Of a DNA stretch of 64,000 nt, positions 44,945 to 57,041 are shown one piece after another. How positions within the stretch are numbered: position 1 is the stretch's first letter; every line of letters begins with the position of its first letter. This stretch comes from Unio delphinus (taxonomy: Eukaryota > Mollusca > Bivalvia > Unionida > Unionidae): positions 2,015,501 to 2,079,500 of the forward strand of contig JAQISU010000193.1 of NCBI GenBank assembly GCA_029339505.1. Direction: 5' to 3'. A model generated the notes under the pieces. The model made no database searches, was not told where the DNA came from, and worked only from the letters and a program-made list of their open reading frames with translations. Position numbers and translations under genes: made by a program.

Positions 44945-45386
44945 ATGGTACAGCGGAAAAGGCCTGAGACTAGGACCGGTTTACTAGTTCCGTTGTCAAA
45001 TTTTGTTTTATTCGATGCTGCTAAAAACTATCGATTAAAAACTTCAGGGGTGTCTTTATGAAAGATCAGTTACCGGCACAACCAAACAGCGTTTAAACCA
45101 GTATTATTAATCTTGATAACAGCACCAGACCTGGAACCCACTGGGTTGCATACGCGAAATTGTTTATTTTGATTCATATTGGTTAGCGCCGCCGAAAGAA
45201 TTCATGCGTTATATAAACCGCTTAAACACCCCTCGTTGGTATTCTATGCTACCAACACAACAATTAAATGACCCACCAACATGCGGCAACGAAATATTGA
45301 ATGTCCTTGATGCTTTTTCAACATCTGGAAAGCAGCCACATGTGGTAGTGAATGAATATACTAGCAGTCGTTTTTTAGAGAAATAA
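44945..45386 (+). pseudogene. Adenain-like cysteine protease, broken (element B)
   Basis: Fragments in three frames follow the Maverick/adenovirus protease order: an N-terminal LSNFVLFDAAKNYRL segment, then GTHWVAYAK with the catalytic His at 45139-45141, a YFDS-like segment near 45167, and TCGNEILNVLDAF with the catalytic Cys at 45282-45284. Lesions: a stop at 45059-45061, a stop near 45095, and frame changes near 45060 and 45165. The enzyme would mature the capsid and core proteins at GG sites. Confidence 0.7.
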
Positions 45387-45402
45387 TTAGTGTTACAATA
45401 AC

Positions 45403-46443
45403 ATGATTGATATTTGGGGACGACCTCAATCACCATCGAAGAAACCCTCCGCCGATGGCACTGCAACCGGTGATATAAAAAAACTCATCGAAGATGAAAT
45501 AGCTGAAACATTAAACTTAGCAAGTATTGATCCCAATGAAATAGTTGTATTCCAAGATCGTCAAGTTAAATTGAAAACTAGTAATATTTCCCTGGATGAT
45601 ATTTTAGTTAAACAACGAGACGCAGCAGAAAATGCTATCGCGGTATTTTCCGATCAGGGTACACTCAAACCAGGTGTATTTGTTTCAACGCTCGTGGATG
45701 CCCAACAAAAACTACAATCAGACTACAACGATCATATAATTAAATTTAATCAGCTTCAGCGGGATATAATCGATTCCATCGAAACCCCGATAAATAACTT
45801 CTTTGGTGTTCCACGCTCGCACCCCGAGTTGCATATCATACAAGTAAAAACCGCTATCGATAATTTAGCAAAATTTCAATCCGAGTATGACGCTCATGTA
45901 GTTCAATTTGGTAACCAACGTAAAATTTTTATAAAGACTGATGACGCCGTCGTTGAATTACTTGGTAAAAACGTGAAACCTGAGGATATTAAAATGGATC
46001 TAGCTGATATTAGCACAAAAGGCGATGAAATAACAATGATTAATCAGCGAATAGAAGTTGTTCGCGAAGATACGGAAAAATTCATCGAAGCAATCAACAA
46101 TGATGCAGCGAGGATGATAGAAATCATTGAAAAAATAAACATTCCTCACACGAAGGAAAATATTAACAATATAGTGTACACGATTCAACACGGATCATTT
46201 GAATGGACACCTACAAACAACATTTTACAGATCACTGCGACCGTCAAAGGTATTTATCGATTAACACTAGTGACACCGACTCAATTCAATATATCATCTT
46301 CGAGTTCATATGGGTCAACAATATATCAACGATCATCGACAAGAATACAGTTCACGATAACATCCACTGATAAAAATCTGGCTAGTGTTTCAGTAACTTG
46401 GTATGTGAAATTCCTAGCGGATTTGAGTAAACAACTTAATTGA
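45403..46443 (+). CDS. Coiled-coil plus C-terminal beta domain virion protein, intact (element B)
   Basis: An open frame of 346 residues. The first ~255 residues are helical and heptad-like (long stretches rich in Asp, Glu, Lys, Ile, Leu). The last ~85 (from about 262, SFEWTPTNNILQITATVKG) look like a small beta-sandwich with a Ser-rich loop and end in VTWYVKFLADL. A stalk-and-head shape suggests a fibre or other surface protein, but no family is recognised. It starts 16 bp after the protease and is complete in an otherwise damaged region, which may reflect chance or selection on host binding. Confidence 0.65.
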   Translation: MIDIWGRPQSPSKKPSADGTATGDIKKLIEDEIAETLNLASIDPNEIVVFQDRQVKLKTSNISLDDILVKQRDAAENAIAVFSDQGTLKPGVFVSTLVDAQQKLQSDYNDHIIKFNQLQRDIIDSIETPINNFFGVPRSHPELHIIQVKTAIDNLAKFQSEYDAHVVQFGNQRKIFIKTDDAVVELLGKNVKPEDIKMDLADISTKGDEITMINQRIEVVREDTEKFIEAINNDAARMIEIIEKINIPHTKENINNIVYTIQHGSFEWTPTNNILQITATVKGIYRLTLVTPTQFNISSSSSYGSTIYQRSSTRIQFTITSTDKNLASVSVTWYVKFLADLSKQLN

Positions 46444-46467
46444 AATATTAAACGATTTGAAAATAAA

Positions 46468-47046
46468 ATGTCATCACAATACCGCTATGACACCGTCATG
46501 TAATTTTCTACAAAACTCAAAACTCTTTCTGAGGTGTACCGAATTAAAATGAAAATATACCGACGAAGAATCACTGCCATCGATGTAACTGTATACTCGC
46601 TGTCTAGTGTAATCGCCGGTGCTAGTGTTGTTATATCATCGATTACAATGACCGCACCGGATGTTATTCCAGTTTGTATAGCCGTGGTGTCAACCATCGC
46701 AGGTGTGTTTACCAGAATAATAAAAAAAATATCATCGTGCTCGACACAAAAACTAACGGATTACACTGTTAGATATGCTGCGGTATCTCGCGCATACTCG
46801 CAATTATCCAAGTTGACAGCGTCGTTGCTCGACGACACGACAATAACCGAGGATGAGTTTTCGAGAATTGTTCAGTTGTACGAGTCAACTATGTTAGAAT
46901 TAGTGCGCAACAATAATAATAACAATGATAAAACCGCAAGACCTACTTCAACGGATAGTAATAAATACCAAACCGATTCGGCAGATATCGGAGAACACAA
47001 CCCCGGTGAAAACAAGCATGATATCAATAACATCAACCAATCCTGA
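46468..47046 (+). pseudogene. Two-helix membrane protein with EF-like motif, one nonsense codon (element B)
   Basis: One frame of 192 codons, broken only by TAA at codon 12 (46501-46503). Two hydrophobic segments (about VYSLSSVIAGASVVISS and VCIAVVSTIAGVFT) are separated by a short polar turn. Then comes a helical region ending with ITEDEFSRIVQLYE, a pattern I associate with a common uncharacterised family in Maverick-like elements. The tail is Asn-rich and low-complexity. Re-initiation at the internal ATG (46549) would still give both membrane segments. Confidence 0.65.
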
Positions 47047-47335
47047 ATTCAGTGTGAATTTCCCTACTCCGATTCCCGTGAAGTAGGTAGCGCTAGCAAA
47101 ACTACGAGTATACCATAGTTGGCCTAATATCAAATCGGTAGCATTTGGTGGCCAACAACCGAATAATTCTTTGGTGTTCGCGTATTAGATTAAACCCGAT
47201 GGAACTCCAGACTGGAACGTTGTTTCGCTACCAACTGGGTGCTACCAAATGGAACACATCAATGCTGAATTAGCGCGTAGAATAAAATCCATTACTGGAA
47301 AGGAACCAAAAATCGCTATAATGGCGCGACAATGA
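47018..47335 (+). pseudogene. Small structural-protein remnant, two nonsense codons (element B)
   Basis: A single frame of 105 codons overlapping the end of the previous gene. In-frame TAG occurs at codons 23 and 56. The second half (NVVSLPTGCYQMEHINAELARRI) has the pattern of a small structural-protein motif seen in Maverick-like elements. The frame closes at 47335 where the TIR begins, so the C-terminal end may be lost or the gene may be truly short. Confidence 0.5.
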
Positions 47336-47565
47336 CATTGGCGTCTTTTTTTTCGACTTCGAGAAAGCGTTAGTTAGCAAGTGGACGCCTTTTTTACGAT
47401 TTACTTGGAAGCCACAGTTTGCTGAATCGACGCCTATAAAATGTTTTTTTGTTTGACCCTCTGCTATTTTGCCAAATGGACGCTTCTACTAAGCATTTAC
47501 GAGGAAGCATTAGTTTGCCGAATCGACGTCTATACAAAATTGGTCTGTTCGCCCCCTCTGCTGCT
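47333..47565 (-). repeat. Right terminal inverted repeat of element B
   Basis: The inverse of 33258-33485. Two sub-repeats end in CCCTCTGCT (about 47458-47466) and CCCCCTCTGCTGCT (47552-47565), preceded by the inner segment GGCGTCTTTTTTTTCG also found in A at 7714. Confidence 0.9.
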
Positions 47566-47770
47566 TGTCGTGATTCATGTTTTCACCAGTGTGCTTACAC
47601 CCTACCCTCTACGTACATAACCAGATCATATTTACTCACCAATAGACTGTGACAGTCAAATTCATGCTGCTTGTCGTGATTCATGTTTCCACCAGTGTGC
47701 TTACACCAAACCCTCCACTAATGTAACCATATCATATTTACTCACCAACAGCGGGTAACAGCCAAATTCA
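47559..47770 (+). repeat. Tandem duplication, about 104-bp unit, at element B's right edge
   Basis: GCTGCTTGTCGTGATTCATG occurs near 47559 and, as ATGCTGCTTGTCGTGATTC, near 47664. Both are followed by CACCAGTGTGCTTACACC and ATATTTACTCACCAA. The duplicated unit includes the last five bases of the TIR. Confidence 0.8.
47566..47570. other. Target site duplication, right copy (TGTCG)
   Basis: Matches 33253-33257. Confidence 0.6.
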
Positions 47771-48217
47771 TATGTTTCTTTCCCAGCGGTATTTTTGGTT
47801 GTCGTCATACACACCTGTAATAGAACAATAGTCAATATGGGGAATCTCAAGTTTTGTAAAACCCGGTGTATGTGATAAATATTTAATATGGATATGGTAA
47901 TTAGATACACTATAAATAGCGTAGACGCACAAACTCAAGAATATTAGTTATAACGATAATTAATGATGTGCAAAAACTTCAATGATTGACCAGATAGCAG
48001 ATGTGGTTGAAACTTAAATGAAGCCAACCCAAAAGAGTAATTACACTACCTTTCGTTGAATTGGCATATTCGTAGTTTCGTTATGTCGGCTTACTATAAC
48101 GTTGAGCATTCAGACGAAACCACAGCGCTAGTGATTGGTCTTTACAGGTGCTTAATCTTTTGTAATCATGATTTAGTTTGTTTGTTTGTTTGTTGGTTGG
48201 TTGATTTATTTGCTTGA

Positions 48218-48493
48218 TTAGGAACTTTAACGTAGCGTTAACCCGTTTTAAGTGATATCGCTACGATTTTCTGCAGTGAAGCAGTTTATGATGATGTCTA
48301 GCACCGGTACATCATGCCGCAAACATGTTGCATGATCTCCCACCCAGTCCTAACAATAACCGATAATGCTGAGCGTCAAGCGAGGCAGCTGTTAGTACCA
48401 ATATTGTAAGTCTTTGGTATGGCTCGGCCGGGTATTGAACCCACCATCCAGCTGCCTCGGCGGACGCTCTAACCACCATGTCACCGGGGCGGT
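48218..48493 (-). repeat. tRNA-derived SINE, second copy
   Basis: The reverse complement matches 37301-37613: GGTTAGAGCGTCCGCC in the head, CCATACCAAAGACTTACAA, GCTGCCTCGCTTGACG, and the tail with GCTACGTTAAAG. More diverged than the first copy; clear target duplications were not found. Confidence 0.8.
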
Positions 48494-49498
48494 TTAATCA
48501 TGTGTTATTAATATTGTTTGATTGATGCCATTGATTGTAATAATGTGTATATGTTGAAGTAGATTGGTATTTGCTTTACATGTAGTAATAATGATTTAAA
48601 CCCTTCAGTTAGTGCCTTTTATTCATCATCATGCTTTTATTATGTTCCATAAGTTTTATTGATTGTTGTAAATATTAAACCACACAATCAACAAATCTCC
48701 TAAAATTTGACAAGTACTTCAACAAACTTAAATAACCAAAAATATATCACTTTAAGATACCACGACAATTCAGCTGAATGACAAAAAAATGATCGTTCAA
48801 TATATTATTAGTATTACTGTGTTATTTTATCTACTTTTTGACGCTAATTCACATGCATTTGAACATTTAGCTGACTTCAGCAACTTATATATATATATAT
48901 TTGCCCCATCTGTTAACTTCATCTGTAAATATCAAATGTCGTTTCAAATTAAATAAGTCAAACAATCAATGATGGAATCATACCACTCAAGCAGCTATAA
49001 TGTATATCATTTGTCAGTCTCTACACGTTTGTCTGTTTGTAAGCATCTATTTATCGTATCATGTATACATGTACCTCATCGTCCGCACAGAATTTTGTTT
49101 TTCGGCAAGCTGATGGATGGACGACTTGATCATCTTCCCCGCAATAATAACACCGATTGATCTGATTACTCACTACAACGAAGAAATGAACGTTTATATA
49201 CCAACGATGGTTTAATGAATGCACTGCGACATATTTACGTTTAAATATAGTTTTTGTAATTCAAAATTTCAGATTCGCCTTCAGAATGCGTCTTATTCAA
49301 TAAATTAAAATTCTCTTGGACTCTCTCACCTCAGTTCTCATCGTGTTTCTTCTCTATGTTTGATGGTCTAACTTGCCATAGAAGGTCACGATGTCTTTCT
49401 ATGTACTGTATCGTTTATTCAAGCTTTTGGAATACGACTATATCAATCAGGTGTACAAGGGTTTCATAGTTTTCGTCTTCAAAACATTATTACTTGGA

Positions 49499-50318
49499 AC
49501 TCATACAAATAACAGATTTTCATGAAAAATGTCGTTATTATTTGTATTTATAAGTGTAATTTCCACTACAAATTTCCTGATTTTCCTAATTTCTTTCGAT
49601 ATAATCTACTTACAATAGTTTTCATACAATTACAATATATTTGAAATAGATGGACCTAACATTATAAGCTATTCATATAAATCTTCTTTCTATAACCGAC
49701 ATCAATATTTATTTTAGGAGATAATCTTTGTTCGCATCTACCCGTCTCGTTTAATCTTCATCTCATTTTATCTCTTTCAGTTAACTAACTGGAATGTAAG
49801 TATTATTGCTTTTCAGATCTAATATCAATATCCTTATACTGAGATAGCTAATATTATATCTTTTAGAAATCAGTACTTAATGGTATATGCATGGTTAATA
49901 TCCAATAATACTCATACAAATAACAGATTTTCATGAAAAATGTCGTTAATATTTGTACTTAGTGTGCAATATTTTGCATTTATAAGTGTAATTTCCACTA
50001 CAAATTGCCTGGTTTTGCTAATTTCATTCGATATATTCTACTTACAATAGTTTTCATACAATTAAAATATATTTGAAATAGAAGGACCAAACTTTATAAG
50101 CTATTCATATAAATATTCTTTCTATAACCGACATCAATATTTATTTTGTTCGCGTCTACCCGTCGTCTCGTTTAATCTTCATCACATTTTATCTCTTTCA
50201 GTTAACTAACTGGAATGTCAATATTGTTGCTTTTCAGATCTAATATTAATATCCTGATACTCAGATAGATACTATTATATCTTTTAGAAATCAGTACTTA
50301 ATGTTTAATACCAAATAA
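49499..50318 (+). repeat. Tandem duplication, about 410-bp unit
   Basis: Copy 1 49499-49908 and copy 2 49909-50318. Both begin ACTCATACAAATAACAGATT and end near TTTTAGAAATCAGTACTTAATG. Differences include a 31-bp insertion near 49955 in copy 2 and a short deletion near 50145. Confidence 0.88.
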
Positions 50319-51050
50319 TATCAATATGACTGGAATGCATTTATAATTGGCTTTTGCAATTTTAAGTAAATGTCAAAAACTTTTGGTTGTTCTTTTCGCC
50401 TGAAATATAAATAATATGTATGCCATGACACATGTGATGTGTGATAATACTGGTGTAATCCTTCAATCCAGCGATGAGAAGAAGACGCCTGGCATTTAGA
50501 AAGAAATATGTTAAAAAATAGCGCTTTTCGCATTTATTGACATTATTGTCTAGTTAATGTTTAATAACCACGAGAAGCAGTGTTTGTGCTGAAAAAAACT
50601 ACTCTATATGTTGAAAACAATTGGATTCTGATTGGAGATGAGAGATGTAATTGTAACAACATTAAAGAGTTGTGTCTGTTAAATACAGTTGAAATATTTA
50701 TAGTATTATCATATCTTTAGTTCACTTTTGTCTTTATAACTCTGAATATTACGTTAAACGTTTTCTGAGAGAATGTATGTAAAGAATGCACACTCTTATT
50801 GGATGCACCCTAAATAAACAAATATTACTATATATACTTACATTGAGACTCAACTGATGCAAAATCACTCGCAAGGAAAATACCTAGTAAAAGAAGTATA
50901 TACATACAGTAGAAAGATACATACAAAAGAAGTTACACGTATGCTTACATACGCAACAAACTTTCTTATATGCGGTTATACATGGAAACAAGAAATATCA
51001 ATCCTATACATGTTATGTACAGACGTATGCATGCATTCATTTATACAGCA

Positions 51051-51116
51051 ATGTATGTATGTATGTATGTATGTATGTATGTATGTATGTATGTATGTAT
51101 GTATGTATGTATGTAT
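51051..51116. repeat. (GTAT)n microsatellite
   Basis: About 16 near-perfect tetranucleotide units. Confidence 0.95.
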
Positions 51117-52867
51117 GCTTGTGTGTATGATTGTATGTCATGTATGTATGTACAAACATATGTTCTTTTTCGAATATGAGATTGTCTATTTTGTTCATCG
51201 TTTTGGTTGGAATGCTTAAGGATGATTTAGTTAGTTGTGAGAAACAAGATTACTTAAGTGTTGTCACCAACGTTCTACACTAATCGTATCACATAAAGTT
51301 ATCAAAATACTTATCAAAATACCATTTTTGTTGTAGACCCCAATGATTTATCGTTCAAATTGTCAGAACACAAACATAAATATGATCACATCATACATCT
51401 TTGTTTCATATTTTCTTACAAAACTACTGCTTTGCAAAACAATCGTTTCTGTTTCATTAGTTAACACAATTTGTGCAACTTATCGTGATCATTAAACTAG
51501 TGTGAAGAATTAGAGCACATTCTAAAACATGGCAAGGCAATAGCAAATAATACATAACTGAAACCATAATTGGATATACACAATAATGGTTGTGTAATGG
51601 TCTTAAGTGTTTAAAATAAGATAACTAAAACAACGACATTATAGTCATATAACACGCCTGTACTGCAAAAAAGATGGCTAGTTTAAGATAATAACATAGC
51701 AAAATGCTAGAACACAACGATAGGAGACATTCTGGGCAAAATCTTGAAACCAGAGTGTTATATCAAATAAATAATACCCTGGCAGATACATGAGTGCCAA
51801 CAGGGTTTAGAAATCTGGGTCTTTCTTATTAGATAAAGGAATCCCAACATGGCTGCTATATTAACGTTTTGGTCCGTTATTGTTATATAAGAGCGAGATT
51901 AACCCTCAACATTATTCGGAGAAGAAATAAATGAAACAGAACTAAGTCTGTTTTCTTAATCCGAAAGGTGAGATCAACGAAAATACAATTTCATTACGGA
52001 GTTTGAGACACTATTGCATTTTCCAACTTGTCCAGTTTATTAACGGATTCAAGCCTGAGTTATTGGTGGCCAGGATACATCTACTCAGAATCAAATGCTT
52101 ATTTATTCTGGGACGGAAACAACTTTATTAACTATATATTAAGTGCTGGTGATTTCCACCTCACCCAAAAAGGCTTTGATAATGAGTTCGTAAAAAAATA
52201 CAGATAAAGGTATATAATGCATTACATATGATAATTATTTCATAAATGGTGATGGTTTTTGCATACGGTTTGACAGCTTCAGAAATGGATTCTTTTGTAG
52301 CTGTCAAGCATTTCTAGATGAATAATATTGTGTCACTTTCTTACACTTCCATATAAAAGCAAAATGTTTGTAAACGGATGCATATGTTACACAGCAAAGC
52401 GTCTGTAAAAGTTTTAGATATAACATGCAAATTATCACACCTGATATTTGTTTTCTGTGTCTTTTAACTGCTGAGGTAATGTCCCATATTTGCTTGATTA
52501 TAACATAGCACATTTCTGCATTATAGTTTCCATTATATCAATATTAGGTGTTGCCACACCGTCAAGAAAATTGTATCCAAGGAAAATGATGCATAAGATA
52601 TCATATTTAGAGCTCGGTTTCATCATGTAATCAATTTAATTACTCAACCATATACACAATTTCATGATAAATGTAAATATGATAAACAACAAATATAATT
52701 TGTTACATTGGGGAAGCTAACTGAATACCAATGTGACCTCGACAAATAAGATGCGTACAGAATAAGTGAATCGGACATAAAAAGGCATCGTACCTGTGGC
52801 TTATCAGGTCCTCATGTAATGATTCTCACCTTTTTGTACTCAAAATCACCAATAAAAATATGTATGG

Positions 52868-53694
52868 TGTTACGTATATTTGATTTAAGTGATTTTATTT
52901 TATTTTAATTGTTTGTTTGTCAGATTCAAATTTGACATTTTTAGTTTAGGATTCATTCATTGGGAAATATTTTTTTAGAAAGTTGTATGACCTGTACTCT
53001 GAGAATAAACACCTAGTGTTGACCTCATCTCTGACATGGCTTCAGAGTTGTAAACAAGCTTTTAAAATGATTGGTTGATTCCAAGGACATTATGGAACTT
53101 TGTTATAAACATCTTTCTATTTTTAGTTGGATCATACGGTGTGTACAAGATTTTTTGAACGTAAAAGTTGTTCTAAGAGATTCTAGAAGATTATGTGATC
53201 CCCTCCTTGTTTACGTAAAGACAGGTATATAAATTATGTTTTGGAGCGAAACATTTAGTAGAAGTTGGACTGTTAGAATATTAAGTTGTGTCGTTTTGAG
53301 TTATTTTAAATTACCTTGTATTGGAAATTATTTCAATTGGTTTGGATCAAGAAGATTTTTGTTTATTTATCTGGAAAATAATTGTGTTCATTGAATTTCA
53401 TAAGACCAAAACTGACTTCATCACGTGACATCGTCTTCCATCTTGGATGCTTCACAAAGATTCGAACTTGGATTTATTTGGACATTTTTTATTACCAGGA
53501 CTTTTGCAATTTCACTAGTGGATTATATTTTGAATTAGTTTTGGATTAATTTTGGAATTGATTCTTAAAACCGTCAGTTGATTTTTCCTTTTCGGGAAAA
53601 TATTTGTGCTAAATAAAATGTTTATTAAGTTTTTACAAGCTTGTTATTTTCACCCTTTCTATGTTACTTTTTATTCGATCCTTAGCACGTAACA
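52868..53694 (+). repeat. Solo LTR of the Gmr1-like element (827 bp)
   Basis: TGTTACGT...ACGTAACA. It matches the LTRs at 9855 and 15801 but carries about 110-120 extra bases (about 52940-53065). Flanked by ATGG on both sides (52864-52867 and 53695-53698), a 4-bp target duplication typical of Ty3/gypsy. No pol sequence on either side, so it arose by LTR-LTR recombination. Confidence 0.88.
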
Positions 53695-56175
53695 ATGGAT
53701 AAACGTTGATTGCTAATGTTGATGTTCTGACAGCTGTGTGGATGCAAGGCTTTTTATCCTAGCCCTGCATGGAAACAGAGTCAGTTAAATTGACAAATTG
53801 AATGCAGCTATATCGAGGTTGTCGCCTTTTTTGTGGGCCGAAGCAGGAATTTGATTTGATCTTAATATTTAAACAAGCTCATACACATAATATTCAAATG
53901 TTGAACGCGTTCATATCAGGCACTATCTAGACGACTAACCATCATATCGCCGATCCATGGAACCCCTTCTAAGATAAACCCGGGTCATTCCTCAGTCCCA
54001 TCACGTTTGTCTGCGAGCACGCGCATAAGTCTACCAGAAAGATGATCGGTCACTCAAGAACAAATGTTAGACGATGCCAACAACCCAGAGCTTTCAAATG
54101 TAGACCTGATTCACGATATAAAGACCGTCACAATACATGCCAGCTGTGAGATATATACCGCATGATCATCACTAGTGCGATAAATGCTAATGGACAGAAG
54201 TGATGCTCTTTATTGCATCCGCCTATTACAACATCTGGAGTTATTGACAGTGGGTGGAGGCTAATCACATGTTTGGCGCCATTGCCTTTCCTGGATATAC
54301 GCTGACGTTTAATGTCTTGGGAAAACATGCTTTGTGTCAGAGTTTTACATATCGTCACTCAACGAGCTTTTCCTGACCAATTAAATATTACAGCGCACGA
54401 CTAGGCTGAATTTCACAATGCTGGATGTCATTAACCTAACTTGGTGGTTGCACCCATAGCGAGAAAGGTCACCCAGGATGCCCCTTTGTTGATGCGAATC
54501 TACAAGCGTTGACGGAATAGGTGCCCAAGCGACCAGCGTCCACCAAGAGTGGATTCTTCGACTAAAGGTGGTAGTGTCACTCCAACGGTCATCAAGTTCC
54601 GTGTGGTAGTTAGATATGTTTAAGACTGATGAAAATTCCTTGGCCAGCGTGACATATGATAGCTCGATAAGTCATCTTTGTGAAGTGTAATAAACTGTCT
54701 ATTTTGTTTTTACGGGGAAGACTCAAGGTCATACAGAATAGAAATAAAACATATATCCGAATGCTCTTTTCCTTTAGCGGAATGGCCGTCGAGTGATTTG
54801 ATGGATATCGCTAAATTCTATCATTAAACTTTTTTCCATTTCTGACTGCTGTAGTTAGCTCAGGCCGTAATTGAAAAGGGATGTGCGTTTGGAAAGTCTC
54901 ACGTATTGTTGAAGTGTGCATTCCAGGCTATTCATTGGTATTAATTCTATATTTCCTACTCCAACAACACACTGTCATCCTCAGGTTATAAACGTGTGTC
55001 GTTATAAACGAAACTCACCCTTTAAATAGTTATATTAAAATTCTTACATCAATGATCAAGTTCAGCGAGGCCGGTATATATGAAGCAATTGATTCGGTAT
55101 ACTTTATTAAGTGGAGAAATAAAGCTTTTTCCCCAAGGTATATATGTTAATCCAATACAGGCAGACGTTCCGTGTAGTAGGATTAGAAGGGCATTTGCAT
55201 ATTCACTTCTTTGTGGGTGAACTTTGCGTTCACTTTAATAACCTTTAACATACCTCTTCTTAAGCTCTCTAGACGAAAGATGCACATCGAGGTCAGTGTG
55301 TATATTTATCTTGTATTGTTAGCAAGGTCAACCAGCTCATTTGATAGGTGATACCTGAGTTGGAGGTCTGCGTTACTCTAACGTGTTCAAAGGCATTCGC
55401 CGGAAGGTGCATTTCGAGATAATGCCATATTGTCTCCATGTCAATGGTATTCCCAGTTAAGTCGATTCACTTTTTCATCCAAGGCAGTTTCTTAAAACTT
55501 TACTCGGGAGTGGGCAAACCATTATTTAGTGGGGGAAAACTGGACAAGATTGTTAATTTTAGTATATAGGCTAAATCAGCCTTACGGCACAGGCAAATGC
55601 AATGGGCAGATTCCCCTGCCACATAAATTACGTCCCTTGGTATCGCGTCTATTTTATTAATGTGCTCAATACCATAGTGCGGATAGCAAAGGTAACCATT
55701 GTTCAGTGTGCTGATACGGATATACAACATTTGCCAAATCGTGATCAATATACAGACGATGATACAAAACTCTTTCCAATCTATTTAGTTGCAACGCGAT
55801 TCATAAAAGAAACATACAACTCTCTATGAACTGGAGCTTAGATAATGTGAAACTCATGACATAATCAATGTTCCTAGGTATGTTGCTTAGGGTGTCATTG
55901 GATCTGACGATTGTTTGGTGTGAAAAGGGCAATATTTTTCTAAGCTTAAATATCAATTACAGATCGGAAAAACCATAAACGTTGATGCCATAAAATATGT
56001 GCTCAACGAAAATATGTTAAATGAACCTTAACGTTGTTTAATTGCAATTATATTCCATTCATTCTTATTCATAAGCTTGAACAGTTTTCTTGTTTCATTA
56101 CTGGTTAATTGGTCTTCGTTCCTGGTGATTTATTTTGATATTCTCAAATAAGTACACACATCCATATATCTATCA

Positions 56176-56236
<61 letters not shown>

Positions 56237-56880
56237 TATAATTTAGTTTTATTGATCTGTTTTGATTTATTTAACCGAACGTATATCTACATATACGCGT
56301 TTGTGTAGGGTTGTGCTTGATAGGTTTGCACGCATTTCGGAGTACGTTTGTACACATGCGTGCATGTATATATGTATCTATAAATGTGTGTGGATGTAAA
56401 TTGAATGACGGCTTCATTTATTTTTCTTCTGTTGTGTTGTTATTCAGGTAATGCTTATTGTGTCAGGTTTCCATGTAAATAATACTTACAGAAAATCAGC
56501 AGGGGAGTCGACATTTCTTCGCTTGAAAGAACCAAAATATATTTTTAAAAATCAAATATTGGCAGCAATTCTTTAAGACAAACAACCTAACCATTACATT
56601 GCGTAACGTATCCCTCAAAAGCTTTTTTATCTGTCACCTCATTTTATACCTACTGTTTAAGATCATCAGCTGAAACAGATAAGCAGGCATATGATATCGG
56701 ATGACATATATAATAAAATATTTCCACTTGACCTGATACACTAGACCGAAACAATAAAAAAGGACGCATTATAATTACAGGCGAAGTATCGTCTTGTTGG
56801 TCCATAGGGTATAATATTACCCTACGATATACTGCCTGTACGCGTCCAAAGCATACACGAAACAAAATATTAATATCTTA

Positions 56881-56950
56881 AAATGTTTTTGGGACACATA
56901 CGCACAGATTCTTATAAACATATGCATATATATATCTATATATATCTATA

Positions 56951-57041
<91 letters not shown>

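Larger units (their letters stand above)
33258..47565. mobile_element. Complete decayed Maverick/Polinton-like element B (14.3 kb)
   Basis: Bounded by inverted repeats of about 230 bp and a 5-bp target duplication. Gene order matches element A read in reverse, then continues with a virion-gene half: unknown small gene, structural gene 1, basic protein, major capsid candidate, pX-like protein, adenain-like protease, coiled-coil/beta protein, two-helix membrane protein and a small structural remnant. Most genes have frameshifts or stops. A deletion fused the ATPase and PLA2 genes, and a SINE sits in the polymerase. A few frames remain open: the HNH nuclease, the 42659-43024 protein and the 346-residue protein. 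Confidence 0.88.
47771..52867. other. Non-coding AT-rich stretch
   Basis: No gene recognised. It contains a SINE (48218-48493, minus), a 410-bp tandem duplication (49499-50318), and a (GTAT)n run (51051-51116) that creates spurious Tyr-Val-Cys-Met frames. Confidence 0.65.
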
